Shown here one piece after another: positions 54,520-63,799 of a stretch of DNA of 64,000 nucleotides. The notes under the pieces were generated by a model. That model did not search any database and was not told the origin of the DNA. It saw only the letters and a program-made list of their open reading frames with translations. This DNA is from Pseudomonas fluorescens HK44. Lineage in GTDB: Bacteria > Pseudomonadota > Gammaproteobacteria > Pseudomonadales > Pseudomonadaceae. The position numbers were made by a program, and so were the translations under genes. Position 1 is the first letter of the stretch, and each line of letters opens with the position of its first letter. The DNA is taken from assembly GCF_000217955.3 (NCBI RefSeq), contig NZ_AFOY02000019.1, positions 186,001-250,000 of the forward strand, read 5' to 3'.

Positions 54520-55185
54520 TTACGTGTTCTCGTGAGTCAGTTCGAGGACGCGGTCCACCAGCTTGTTGATCCCTGAAGCGGCTTCGCTGATCGACTGCGC
54601 CAGCATGTAGGCCGGGGTGCTGACCAGTTTGCGTGCCTTGTCTTCGATGATATCGCCCACGGCGCAATCGACATGGGTCGCGCCCATTCGGGTCATGGCG
54701 GCGGCGGTGTCGGCGTCGTTGCCGATGGTGCAGGTCACGCCCGGGCCGTAGATTTTCGCCGCCAACGCCGGCGAGATGCAGATCAGGCCAACCGGTTTGC
54801 CGGCTTCGGCAAAGGCTTCGGCCAGCGCCAGAACTTCTGGCTGAATGCTGCAACCGGCGCCTTCGATGGCGAAGTTGGACAAGTTCTTGGCAGCACCAAA
54901 ACCCCCGGGCACGATCAGCGCATCGAAGTCTTCGGCGTTGGCTTCACGCAGGTCTTTCACTTGCCCGCGGGCGATGCGCGCCGACTCCACCAGCACGTTG
55001 CGCGACTCGGGCACTTCTTCGCCCGTCAGGTGGTTGACCACATGCAATTGCGCGATATCAGGGGCGAAACATTGCACCTGTGCACCGCGTTGGTCGAGGC
55101 GCAGCAGGGTAATCACGCTTTCATGGATCTCGGCGCCGTCATACACGCCACAGCCGGAAAGTATCACTGCAACTTTTTTGCTCAT
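54520..55185 (-). CDS. elbB: ElbB, DJ-1/PfpI-like glyoxalase family protein
   Basis: A 221-residue class I glutamine amidotransferase-like protein. VAVILSGCGVYDGAEIHESV at the N-terminus, ALIVPGGFGAAKNLSNFA near 90-107 and LICISPALA (nucleophile-elbow cysteine near 135) are signatures of ElbB. E. coli ElbB (SCRP-27A) shows weak glyoxalase III activity and was once linked to isoprenoid synthesis. Transcribed alone, divergent from the next membrane enzyme. Confidence 0.92.
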   Translation of the reverse strand: MSKKVAVILSGCGVYDGAEIHESVITLLRLDQRGAQVQCFAPDIAQLHVVNHLTGEEVPESRNVLVESARIARGQVKDLREANAEDFDALIVPGGFGAAKNLSNFAIEGAGCSIQPEVLALAEAFAEAGKPVGLICISPALAAKIYGPGVTCTIGNDADTAAAMTRMGATHVDCAVGDIIEDKARKLVSTPAYMLAQSISEAASGINKLVDRVLELTHENT

Positions 55186-55300
55186 GGGTTCTTCTCCAGA
55201 TTCATGGCGTTAAATGTCCACTAATTTGTCACTCGTTGCCATAGGGTTATTTCACGGCTACACCTAGGATCAGCCATCACCATTGCGATCAGGTCGCGTC

Positions 55301-56536
55301 ATGGACTTCATTCTGTATGCGGTGCCGTTTTTCTTTGTGTTGATTGCCGTCGAGCTGCTGGCGGATCGTTGGCGCGGGGTGAGTCATTATCGTCTGGCCG
55401 ATGCGATCAACAGCCTCAGCACCGGTGTGCTGTCGACCACGACCGGCCTCTTGACCAAAGGTGTGGGGCTGGTGACGTACGCGTTTGCCCTCAAGCATCT
55501 GGCGTTGTTCGAGCTGTCGGCCGAGAGCGTTTGGGTCTGGGTGTTCGCCTTTGTTGCCTATGACTTTTGCTACTACTGGCTGCACCGCTTAGGGCATGAG
55601 CGCAACATCCTCTGGGCGGCGCATTCGGTGCACCATCAAAGCGAGGACTACAACCTCTCCACGGCGTTGCGCCAGACCAGCACCGGGTTCCTGCTGAGCT
55701 GGATTTTCTACCTGCCGATGGCGGTGCTCGGCGTGCCGCTAATGGTGTTCGTCAGCGTCGCGGCGCTGAATCTGCTGTACCAATTCTGGGTCCACACCAA
55801 ACACATTCCCAAGCTCGGCCGGTTCGAATGGTTCTTCGTCACGCCCTCCAACCATCGGGCTCACCATGCGCAGAACGCGCTCTACATGGATCGTAACTAC
55901 GGAGGGGTGTTCATTATCTGGGACCGGCTGTTCGGCTCGTTCCAGGAAGAGGACGACAACGAACCGGTGATTTTTGGCGTGACCACACCGTTGGCGAGCT
56001 GGAACCCATTGTGGGCGAATGTGCAGTTCTATGCGCAGTTATGGGCCGATGCACGACGCGCCGAGCGCTGGTGGGACAAGCTGCGTATCTGGTTCATGCG
56101 CACCGGCTGGCGGCCCGCAGACGTGGTGGCGAAGTACCCGATGAACAAGCCGGACCTGAGTCAGTTCCGCAAGTTCGAGGTACCGCTGGACGGACGGCAG
56201 CAGGTCTATATCGCGCTGCAGTTTTGCCTGTACATCGCGCTGGGCAGCTACCTGATGAATCTGGAACGAAGCTTGCCGACCGCGGCCCTGGTGTTGGGCT
56301 GGGGGGCGGTGGCGCTGGGTTTGTTTGTGCTGGGCGTGGCCCTGGAGAATCGCCCGCAGGCGTTGAGGCTGGAGTTGCTGCGGCTGGCGCTGAACCTGCC
56401 GCTGGTCTGGCTGGCGCCGCTGGTCGGGCTATGGCCGGCCAGCGCGGTGGGTTGGGTCGGCCTGCTCAGTTACAGCCTGCTCAGCGGCATCGGTCTCTAC
56501 TGTTGCAGAAACCGCATTACTCGACTGGTGTCGTAG
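55301..56536 (+). CDS. Sterol desaturase/fatty acid hydroxylase family membrane protein
   Basis: A 411-residue membrane protein. Histidine clusters HRLGH, HSVHHQ and NHRAHH form the di-iron site of the ERG3/sterol desaturase superfamily. Four helices surround that core and the last 110 residues add further hydrophobic segments. Bacterial relatives hydroxylate or desaturate lipids such as alkylglycerols; the substrate here is unknown. The end overlaps the convergent DedA gene by 20 bp. ATG 55301 is favoured over 55283. Confidence 0.82.
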   Translation: MDFILYAVPFFFVLIAVELLADRWRGVSHYRLADAINSLSTGVLSTTTGLLTKGVGLVTYAFALKHLALFELSAESVWVWVFAFVAYDFCYYWLHRLGHERNILWAAHSVHHQSEDYNLSTALRQTSTGFLLSWIFYLPMAVLGVPLMVFVSVAALNLLYQFWVHTKHIPKLGRFEWFFVTPSNHRAHHAQNALYMDRNYGGVFIIWDRLFGSFQEEDDNEPVIFGVTTPLASWNPLWANVQFYAQLWADARRAERWWDKLRIWFMRTGWRPADVVAKYPMNKPDLSQFRKFEVPLDGRQQVYIALQFCLYIALGSYLMNLERSLPTAALVLGWGAVALGLFVLGVALENRPQALRLELLRLALNLPLVWLAPLVGLWPASAVGWVGLLSYSLLSGIGLYCCRNRITRLVS

Positions 56537-57149
56537 GCTCGCTGCTCTTGGCCTTTTCGGCTTGCAGGACCTGTTCGTCTTCGTAGATCTGCTTGGCAAG
56601 GCGAGCATTCTTGAAGCGCCGGCGCAGCCACAGGCAGAAACCCAGCACCAGCAGGGCGCCCAGTACCCACAGCTCGTACTTCTTGACGCTGCCGAGCATG
56701 CCTTCGAGCACCGCGCCAAAGTGGTAAGCGGCAGCCGCCAGGGCACTGGCCCAGATCGCCGCACCAATACCATTGAGTATCAGGTAGCGTACTGGCGGAT
56801 AACCCGACAGGCCGATAGCCACGGGCATCACCGTGCGCAGGCCGTAGACGAAGCGAAAGCTCAGCACCCAGATATCCGGGTGCTTGCGGATATGCTCCAG
56901 CGCCCGATCACCCATCAGTTGCCAGCGTGGTTTGCGCGCCAGCAGTTTGCGGCCGTGCTTGCGCCCCAGGAAGTACCACAGCTGATCGCCGGCGTAGCTA
57001 CCGAAGAACGCCACGATTACCACCAGGTTGATGTCCATGTATCCACGGAACGCGAGGAAGCCTGCGAGTACCAGTATGGTTTCGCCTTCGAAGAACGTGC
57101 CGAGGAAAAGGGCAAAGTAGCCGAAGTCATGCAGAAATTGTTGGAGCAT
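56517..57149 (-). CDS. DedA family membrane protein
   Basis: A 210-residue DedA protein with five to six helices. The family motif FFGSYAGDQLWYFLGRKHGRKLL is near residues 48-70 and FVYGLRTVMPVAIGLSGYPPVRYL near 100-123, including the conserved R of the RF-x-R motif. DedA proteins act in undecaprenyl-phosphate or lipid flipping and envelope homeostasis. The 3' end overlaps the convergent desaturase gene. Confidence 0.92.
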   Translation of the reverse strand: MLQQFLHDFGYFALFLGTFFEGETILVLAGFLAFRGYMDINLVVIVAFFGSYAGDQLWYFLGRKHGRKLLARKPRWQLMGDRALEHIRKHPDIWVLSFRFVYGLRTVMPVAIGLSGYPPVRYLILNGIGAAIWASALAAAAYHFGAVLEGMLGSVKKYELWVLGALLVLGFCLWLRRRFKNARLAKQIYEDEQVLQAEKAKSSEPTTPVE

Positions 57150-57283
57150 TGTCTGGGTGCTGGCGAAATGAACGCGCAGCCTAACCCTTCAGGCACATTC
57201 AGGAAAGTGTCGAAATGTGTCTCGACGTGAACATTTCCTACAAGGACAATGGTTGCGACTACAGGTCGCAGGGGTGCACATAA

Positions 57284-57323
57284 CTGTAATGTGTTGGTCA
57301 TAATGGCCGCTTATAACTGTCAC
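57284..57323 (+). promoter_or_regulatory. Candidate Pho box upstream of hemB-ppk
   Basis: CTGTAAT-GTGT-TGGTCAT (57284-57301) matches the Pho box repeat CTGTCAT-N4-CTGTCAT at 11 of 14 positions. A third CTGTCAC occurs at 57317, exactly 33 bp (three 11-bp turns) from the first. It lies 33 bp before the hemB GTG. PhoB control of ppk is known in other bacteria; here it is inferred. Confidence 0.45.
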
Positions 57324-57356
57324 GCTCGCCTGCCAGCGCGGGCTCAGGAGTCTGTC

Positions 57357-58370
57357 GTGAGCTTTACCCCCGCCAACCGTTTGTTTCCTGCAACCCGCCT
57401 GCGTCGCAACCGTCGTGATGAATTTTCTCGCCGTCTGGTCCGTGAAAACGTCTTGACCACCAATGACCTGATTCTTCCGGTCTTTGTGCTCGACGGTGAA
57501 AACCGTCGCGAAGCAGTTGCCTCGATGCCGGGTGTCGAGCGTCTGACCATCGACCTGTTGCTCGAAGAAGCGGCCCGGTGGGTCGAGCTGGGCATTCCTG
57601 CCGTGGCGTTGTTCCCGGTGACCCCGGCCGAACTCAAATCCCTCGACGCTGCGCAGGCGTGGAACCCGGAGGGTATCGCCCAGCGCGCCACCCGCGCCCT
57701 GCGTGCACGCTTCCCTGAGCTGGGGGTGATTACCGACGTAGCGCTGGACCCGTTCACCACCCACGGTCAGGACGGTATTCTGGATGAAGAAGGTTATGTG
57801 CAGAACGACGTCACCGTCGATGCGCTGGTCAAGCAGGCCTTGTCCCATGCCGCTGCCGGTGCGCAGGTGGTGGCTCCGTCGGACATGATGGACGGCCGCA
57901 TCCAGGCGATCCGTGAAGCGCTGGAGCTGGCCGGTCACGTCAACGTGCGGATCATGGCTTACTCGGCCAAGTACGCCAGCGCCTATTACGGTCCGTTCCG
58001 CGATGCGGTGGGTTCGGCGCTGAACCTGGGCAAGGCCAACAAGGCGTCCTATCAAATGGACCCGGCCAACGGCAACGAAGCCCTGCACGAAGTGGCGGCG
58101 GACTTGTCAGAAGGCGCGGATATGGTCATGGTCAAGCCAGGCATGCCATACCTGGACATCCTTTACCGGGTCAAAGAAGAATTTAAAGTGCCGACCTTTG
58201 TCTATCAGGTCAGCGGTGAATACGCGATGCACATGGCAGCGATCCAGAATGGCTGGTTGAGCGAAGGGGTTATTCTCGAATCCCTGACCGCTTTTAAACG
58301 TGCTGGAGCCGATGGCATCCTGACTTACTTTGCCGTGCGTGCCGCTCAATTGTTACGAGAGCAACAATAG
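57357..58370 (+). CDS. hemB: Delta-aminolevulinic acid dehydratase (porphobilinogen synthase)
   Basis: A 337-residue enzyme joining two 5-aminolevulinates to porphobilinogen. The two active-site lysines lie in MAYSAKYAS and VMVKPGMPYLD. The Pseudomonas type binds Mg2+, and DPFTTHGQDG replaces the cysteine-rich zinc site, as seen here. GTG 57357 begins VSFTPANRLFP, equal to the P. aeruginosa start, with CAGGAG six bases upstream; earlier in-frame ATGs are not conserved. ppk follows after 18 bp. Confidence 0.96.
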   Translation: MSFTPANRLFPATRLRRNRRDEFSRRLVRENVLTTNDLILPVFVLDGENRREAVASMPGVERLTIDLLLEEAARWVELGIPAVALFPVTPAELKSLDAAQAWNPEGIAQRATRALRARFPELGVITDVALDPFTTHGQDGILDEEGYVQNDVTVDALVKQALSHAAAGAQVVAPSDMMDGRIQAIREALELAGHVNVRIMAYSAKYASAYYGPFRDAVGSALNLGKANKASYQMDPANGNEALHEVAADLSEGADMVMVKPGMPYLDILYRVKEEFKVPTFVYQVSGEYAMHMAAIQNGWLSEGVILESLTAFKRAGADGILTYFAVRAAQLLREQQ

Positions 58371-58388
58371 CCCTCCCAGGAACATCCG

Positions 58389-60614
58389 ATGAATACCGAA
58401 GGACTCACTGAAGTTGCCGTAAAAGAAGCTCAGCCGCTGGTTGAGCCTGTCGTCGAAATCGAGCCTGCGCTGGAGCCTGCCCCACCCGCGGTGGTAGTAG
58501 CCGAAGTGGCACCGGCGGCGCCGGCAGTCGCGATTCCAGGCCTGGATGACAGCAGCCTGTACATCCATCGCGAACTGTCGCAACTGCAGTTCAACATCCG
58601 CGTGCTGGAGCAGGCGCTGGATGAGTCCTATCCGTTGCTGGAACGGCTGAAATTTCTGCTGATCTTTTCCAGCAACCTGGATGAGTTTTTCGAGATTCGT
58701 GTTGCCGGGCTCAAGAAACAGATCACCTTCGCCCGTGAACAAGCCGGTGCCGACGGCTTGCAACCGCATCAGGCGCTGGCGCGTATCAGCGATCTGGTAC
58801 ACGGCCACGTCGATCGCCAATACGCGATCCTCAACGACATCCTGTTGCCGGAACTGGAAAAACATCAGGTCCGCTTCATCCGTCGCCGCTACTGGACCAC
58901 CAAACTCAAGACCTGGGTGCGCCGCTATTTCCGCGACGAGATCGCGCCGATCATCACCCCGATCGGTCTCGACCCGACGCACCCGTTCCCATTGCTGGTG
59001 AACAAGAGCCTGAACTTCATCGTCGAGCTCGAAGGTATCGATGCGTTCGGTCGCGATTCCGGTCTGGCGATCATCCCGGCACCGCGTTTGCTGCCGCGTG
59101 TGATCAAGGTGCCGGAAGAGGTCGGAGGCACGGGTGACAACTATGTGTTCCTGTCGTCGATGATCCACGCTCACGCCGACGACCTGTTCCAGGGCATGAA
59201 GGTCAAGGGTTGCTACCAGTTCCGCCTGACCCGAAACGCGGACCTGGCGGTCGACACCGAAGACGTCGAAGACCTGGCCCGCGCTCTGCGCGGTGAGCTG
59301 TTCTCCCGTCGCTACGGTGACGCGGTGCGTCTGGAAGTCGCGGACACCTGCCCGAAACACCTGTCCGACTACCTGCTCAAGCAGTTCAACCTGAGCGAGA
59401 ACGAACTGTATCAGGTCAACGGTCCGGTCAACCTGACGCGGCTGTTCAGCATCACCGGTCTGGACAGTCACCCGGAACTGCAATACACGCCGTTCACCCC
59501 GCAGATCCCGAAGCTGCTGCAGAACAGCGAGAACATTTTCAGCGTGATCAGCAAGCAGGACATTCTGCTGCTGCACCCGTTCGAGTCCTTCACCCCGGTG
59601 GTCGACTTGCTGCGTCAGGCGGCCAAGGACCCGCACGTGTTGGCGGTCCGTCAGACCCTTTACCGCAGCGGCGCCAACTCGGAGATTGTCGATGCCCTGG
59701 TCGACGCAGCGCGTAACGGCAAGGAAGTCACCGCGGTGATCGAATTGCGCGCGCGGTTCGACGAAGAGTCCAACCTGCAACTGGCCAGCCGTCTGCAAGC
59801 CGCCGGCGCGGTGGTGATCTACGGCGTGGTGGGCTTCAAGACCCACGCCAAGATGATGCTGATCCTGCGTCGCGAGGCCGGTGAGATTGTCCGTTACGCC
59901 CACTTGGGCACCGGCAACTACCACGCCGCCAACGCCCGCCTGTACACCGACTACAGCCTGCTGACCTCCGACGACGCCTTGTGCGAAGACGTCGGTAAAC
60001 TGTTCAGTCAGTTGATCGGCATGGGTAAAACCCTGCGCATGAAGAAACTGCTGCACGCGCCGTTCACGCTGAAGAAGGGCATGCTCGACATGATTGCCCG
60101 GGAAACCCAGTTCGCCCTCGACGGCAAACCGGCGCACATCATCGCCAAGTTCAACTCGCTGACCGATCCGAAGGTCATCCGCGCGCTGTACAAAGCCAGC
60201 CAGTCGGGGGTGCGGATTGATCTGGTGATACGCGGCATGTGCTGCCTGCGACCGGGTATCGCCGGGGTTTCGCACAACATCCACGTGCGCTCGATCATCG
60301 GTCGCTTTCTGGAACACACGCGGGTCTTCTACTTCCTCAACGGCGGTGAAGAGCAGATGTTCCTGTCGAGTGCCGACTGGATGGAGCGCAACCTCGATAA
60401 ACGCGTCGAGACGTGCTTCCCGGTGGAAGGCAAGAAGTTGATTACCCGGGTCAAGAAAGAGCTGGAGCTTTACCTCACCGATAACACCCATAGCTGGAGC
60501 CTGCAGCCGGACGGCCGTTACATCCGCAACACACCGACCGGCAACCAGAACCCGCGTAGCGCCCAGGCAACCTTGCTGGAGCGTTTGGGTAGCCCGATTC
60601 TGAGTGTGAGTTAA
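58389..60614 (+). CDS. ppk: Polyphosphate kinase 1
   Basis: A 741-residue PPK1 that reversibly makes polyphosphate from ATP. An extra N-terminal tail of about 45 Ala/Pro/Glu residues precedes the N domain at LYIHRELSQLQFNIRVLEQA. The autophosphorylated histidine lies in VGFKTHAKMML (H486). HLGTGNYHAANARLYTD and DWMERNLDKRVE complete the phospholipase D-like catalytic halves. Cotranscribed with hemB and convergent with ppx. Confidence 0.96.
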   Translation: MNTEGLTEVAVKEAQPLVEPVVEIEPALEPAPPAVVVAEVAPAAPAVAIPGLDDSSLYIHRELSQLQFNIRVLEQALDESYPLLERLKFLLIFSSNLDEFFEIRVAGLKKQITFAREQAGADGLQPHQALARISDLVHGHVDRQYAILNDILLPELEKHQVRFIRRRYWTTKLKTWVRRYFRDEIAPIITPIGLDPTHPFPLLVNKSLNFIVELEGIDAFGRDSGLAIIPAPRLLPRVIKVPEEVGGTGDNYVFLSSMIHAHADDLFQGMKVKGCYQFRLTRNADLAVDTEDVEDLARALRGELFSRRYGDAVRLEVADTCPKHLSDYLLKQFNLSENELYQVNGPVNLTRLFSITGLDSHPELQYTPFTPQIPKLLQNSENIFSVISKQDILLLHPFESFTPVVDLLRQAAKDPHVLAVRQTLYRSGANSEIVDALVDAARNGKEVTAVIELRARFDEESNLQLASRLQAAGAVVIYGVVGFKTHAKMMLILRREAGEIVRYAHLGTGNYHAANARLYTDYSLLTSDDALCEDVGKLFSQLIGMGKTLRMKKLLHAPFTLKKGMLDMIARETQFALDGKPAHIIAKFNSLTDPKVIRALYKASQSGVRIDLVIRGMCCLRPGIAGVSHNIHVRSIIGRFLEHTRVFYFLNGGEEQMFLSSADWMERNLDKRVETCFPVEGKKLITRVKKELELYLTDNTHSWSLQPDGRYIRNTPTGNQNPRSAQATLLERLGSPILSVS

Positions 60615-60639
60615 CGCAGGAGAGGGAGCAGCATGATGC

Positions 60640-60670
60640 AAAAGGGCGATCCGTAAGGATCGCCCTTTTG
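60640..60670. terminator. Bidirectional terminator between ppk and ppx
   Basis: AAAAGGGCGATCC-GTAA-GGATCGCCCTTTT, a 13-bp perfect stem with A and T flanks, lies between the convergent genes. Confidence 0.9.
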
Positions 60671-60673
60671 TTT

Positions 60674-62176
60674 TCAGCGAACGTTAAGCACGAAGTTAAC
60701 GCGGGTCAGCCATTCCGCTTCCAGCGCGAAGTCGGCCTGGGTCAGCTGGTTTTCGTCCAGCCAGTTCTCCGGGAACAGCACATCCAGGGTATCGCCGTTA
60801 GCCTGCAACGTGACCTGCGGCATCTTTTGGGTGCCGCGGATGTGATGGAACAGAATCGCGAAGCGCAGCAGCACGCAGAGGCGAATCAGCTTGATGCCGT
60901 CATCGCCGAACTCGGCAAACCTGTCCTTGGGAATGTTGCGGCGGTGGCCGCGTACCAGTAGCGCCAGCATCAGTTGGTCTTCACGGGAAAAACCGGCCAG
61001 ATCGGAGTGTTCGATCAGGTAGGCACCGTGTTTGTGGAATTGATAGTGGGCGATATCCAGCCCGATTTCGTGGACCTTGGCCGCCCAGCCCAGCAAGTCA
61101 CGCCAGACGCCGTCATTCAGGTCCCAGTCATCGGCCACCTGGTCGAACGCGTGTAGCGCTTTGCGTTCGACACGGTCGGCCTGTTCCACGTCGACGTGGT
61201 AACGCTCCATGAGCGAGCTGAGGGTGCGCTCGCGGACGTCTTCGTGGTGATGACGGCCCAGTAGGTCATAGAGCACGCCTTCACGCAGAGCGCCTTCACA
61301 GTGATCCATGCGTTGCAATTCGAGTGCGTCGAAGATTGCTTCGAGAATCGCCAGGCCGGCCGGGAAGATCGCCCGGCGATCCGGTTTGATGCCTTCGAAA
61401 TCGATTTTTTCGATGTCGCCGAGTTTGATCAGCCTGCGCTTGAGCCAGGACAGGCCTTCGGCATTGACCTCTCCAGCCCCGTGGCCGCCCGCCTTCAGCG
61501 CCAGACCGATGGCACGGATGGTGCCCGAGGAGCCGATGGCTTCATCCCAGGTCAGGCGATGCAGGGCGTGCTCGATGCTCATGATCTCCAGCCGCGCCGC
61601 CGTGTAGGCCTGGGCGTAACGGGCCGGGGTGATCTTGCCGTCGCGGAAATAGCGCTGGGTGTAGCTGACGCAGCCCATTTGCAGGCTTTCGCGCAGCAGC
61701 GGCTCGAAGCGCTGGCCGATGATGAACTCGGTACTGCCGCCGCCGATGTCGGCCACCAGACGCTTGCCCGGTGTGTCGGCGAGGGTGTGGGAGACGCCAA
61801 GGTAGATCAGGCGGGCTTCTTCACGACCGGAGATGACTTCTACCGGGTGGCCGAGGATTTCTTCGGCGCGACGGATGAATTCGCCGCGGTTGCGCGCCTC
61901 ACGCAGGGCGTTGGTGCCAACGATCCGCACGGCGCCCGGTGGCATGCCGTTGATCAGTTGGGCAAAGCGCTTCAGGCAATCGAGCCCGCGCTGCATGGAT
62001 TCTTCGGTGAGTTGGCGCTCTTCGTCGATCCCCGCGGCCAACTGAACCTTCTCGCCAAGCCGCTCGAGAATACGGATTTCATTGTGGATGGCCTTGGCCA
62101 CGACCATATGGAAGCTGTTCGAGCCCAGGTCGATAGCGGCGATCAGGGACAGATTCTTGGCTTGGGATTGAGGCAT
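60674..62176 (-). CDS. ppx: Exopolyphosphatase
   Basis: A 500-residue Ppx/GppA enzyme that degrades polyphosphate from its end. The ASKHA phosphate-binding loop is IDLGSNSFHMVV (residues 15-26), with a second ADIGGGSTEFI near 143-153. The C-terminal HD-like region has AAKVHEIGLDIAHYQFHKHGAYLIEHSDLAGF. Opposed to ppk, which makes its substrate. Confidence 0.95.
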   Translation of the reverse strand: MPQSQAKNLSLIAAIDLGSNSFHMVVAKAIHNEIRILERLGEKVQLAAGIDEERQLTEESMQRGLDCLKRFAQLINGMPPGAVRIVGTNALREARNRGEFIRRAEEILGHPVEVISGREEARLIYLGVSHTLADTPGKRLVADIGGGSTEFIIGQRFEPLLRESLQMGCVSYTQRYFRDGKITPARYAQAYTAARLEIMSIEHALHRLTWDEAIGSSGTIRAIGLALKAGGHGAGEVNAEGLSWLKRRLIKLGDIEKIDFEGIKPDRRAIFPAGLAILEAIFDALELQRMDHCEGALREGVLYDLLGRHHHEDVRERTLSSLMERYHVDVEQADRVERKALHAFDQVADDWDLNDGVWRDLLGWAAKVHEIGLDIAHYQFHKHGAYLIEHSDLAGFSREDQLMLALLVRGHRRNIPKDRFAEFGDDGIKLIRLCVLLRFAILFHHIRGTQKMPQVTLQANGDTLDVLFPENWLDENQLTQADFALEAEWLTRVNFVLNVR

Positions 62177-62272
62177 GGTGAGGGGGTCTCGGTCGATAAC
62201 CTCGACATCCTGCCACGATCAACCGCTGCCGCCAACGCGCAGTGATTAAAGCCTTGATCCAGCACAACTCCT

Positions 62273-62417
62273 GTGGCGAGGGGGCTTGCCCCCGTTGGAC
62301 TACGCAGTAGTCCCCAATACTGGCCACGAGCTCCGTCAGAAAGAACCTACCGGACTTTTTACGACGGCTTCGCCGCCGAACGGGGCGGTGCGGTGGTCCG
62401 ACAAGCCCCCTCGCCAC
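62273..62417. repeat. REPIN-like palindrome pair (type C), long variant
   Basis: Outer arms GTGGCGAGGGGGCTTGC and ACAAGCCCCCTCGCCAC enclose 145 bp. The right arm has the extra block CGAACGGGGCGGTGCGGTGG (complement of the block on the left arm at 54349). Confidence 0.82.
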
Positions 62418-62424
62418 AGATATC

Positions 62425-63162
62425 TCAGGCAGTCGCCTCAACGGTGCCAATGAAATTCGCCAGCTCTGCCGTCTTCGGATTGGCAAACAATACTTTCGGA
62501 TCGCCCACCTCGTGCACCTTGCCCTGATGCATGAACACCAGTTTGTCCCCAACCTCCCGGGCGAAGCGCATTTCGTGGGTGACCATGATCAGCGTCATCC
62601 CGTCCCTGGCCAGTTGCCGGACCACGCTCAGTACCTCATTGACCAGCTCCGGGTCGAGCGCCGAGGTGATTTCGTCGCACAGCAGCACTTTCGGCGACAT
62701 CGCCAAAGCGCGGGCAATCGCAACACGCTGTTGCTGGCCGCCGGACAATCGATCCGGGAACGCATCGAATTTCTCCGCGAGCCCGACCCGCTCCAGCATC
62801 TGTCGCGCCAGCCCGGCGGCTTTGGTCTTGGAGACTTTCTGCACCACTTGCGGCGCGAGCATGACGTTTTCGCCCACCGTCAGGTGCGGGAACAGATTGA
62901 ATTGCTGGAACACCATGCCGACCTTCTGCCGCAGGCTGCGCAGGTCGGCGCGGGCGGCGTCGAGGTATTCGCCGTCGACTTCGATCACCCCGTCGTTGAT
63001 CGACTCCAGGCCGTTCAAGGTACGCAGCAGGGTCGATTTCCCCGAGCCGCTGCGACCGATGATCGCCACCACCTGGCCCTCATCAATGCTCAGGTCGATG
63101 CCTCTGAGCACATGGTGATCACCGTAATATTTATGCAGAGCGGAAATTCTAAGCAGAGGCAT
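62425..63162 (-). CDS. Polar amino-acid ABC transporter, ATP-binding protein
   Basis: A 245-residue ABC ATPase of the GlnQ/HisP class: Walker A GRSGSGKS (36-43), Q-loop FQQFNLFPHLTV, signature RLSGGQQQRVAIARALA, Walker B VLLCDEITSALDPE and H-loop MVTHEM. ATG 63162 has AGGAG eight bases upstream; the open frame extends nine codons further. It overlaps the upstream permease by 14 bp. The substrate is probably a polar amino acid such as glutamate or glutamine; no binding protein gene is in view. Confidence 0.92.
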   Translation of the reverse strand: MPLLRISALHKYYGDHHVLRGIDLSIDEGQVVAIIGRSGSGKSTLLRTLNGLESINDGVIEVDGEYLDAARADLRSLRQKVGMVFQQFNLFPHLTVGENVMLAPQVVQKVSKTKAAGLARQMLERVGLAEKFDAFPDRLSGGQQQRVAIARALAMSPKVLLCDEITSALDPELVNEVLSVVRQLARDGMTLIMVTHEMRFAREVGDKLVFMHQGKVHEVGDPKVLFANPKTAELANFIGTVEATA

Positions 63163-63799
63163 GCAGTCTCCTTTCCAGGTAGCGGGCACTGAGGGACAAC
63201 GGGTAGCAGAGCAGGAAGTAACCGAGCGCCACGAGGCCGTAGACCATGAAGGGTTCGAAGGTTGCGTTGGCGAGCATGCCGCCGGTTTTGGTGAGTTCGG
63301 TGAAGCCGATGATCGAGGTCACCGCGGTGCCCTTGACCACCTGCACCGAGAAGCCCACGGTCGGTGCCACGGCAATGCGCAGGGCTTGCGGCAGGATCAC
63401 GTAGCGCAGCTGTTCAAAGGGATTGAGCGCCAGGCTCGCCGACGCTTCCCACTGACCGTTGGCGATCGAGTCGACGCAGCCGCGCCAGATCTCCGCCAGG
63501 TAAGCGCTGGTAAACAGCGTCAACGCAATCGCTGCCGCCAGCCACGGCGAAATCTCGATTCCCAGCAGCGCTACGCCGAAAAACACCAGAAACAGTTGCA
63601 TCAACAGCGGGGTGCCCTGGAACAGTTCGATGTAGGTGCGGGCGAAACCTCGTGGCAGGGCGTTTTTCGAGATACGCAGGGTCATGATCAGCAAGCCGAT
63701 CAGCCCGCCACCGATAAACGCCACCAACGACAGCGCCAGGGTCCATTGCAGTCCGGTGAGCAGGTTGCGGACGATGTCCCAGAAGGTGAAATCGCTCAT
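63149..63799 (-). CDS. Polar amino-acid ABC transporter, permease (HisM/GlnP type)
   Basis: A 216-residue permease with five helices. ARTYIELFQGTPLLMQLF is the family motif (about 54-71) and EASASLALNPFEQLRYVILPQALRIAVAP the EAA loop (about 118-146). The two-permease, one-ATPase set fits the HAAT family. The start overlaps the upstream permease stop by 4 bp (ATGA). Confidence 0.93.
   Translation of the reverse strand: MSDFTFWDIVRNLLTGLQWTLALSLVAFIGGGLIGLLIMTLRISKNALPRGFARTYIELFQGTPLLMQLFLVFFGVALLGIEISPWLAAAIALTLFTSAYLAEIWRGCVDSIANGQWEASASLALNPFEQLRYVILPQALRIAVAPTVGFSVQVVKGTAVTSIIGFTELTKTGGMLANATFEPFMVYGLVALGYFLLCYPLSLSARYLERRLHASA

Noticed and set aside
58353..60641. 762-residue frame antisense to ppk
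   Set aside because: The plus strand encodes clear PPK1; the antisense frame has low-complexity His/Gln/Arg composition and no domain.
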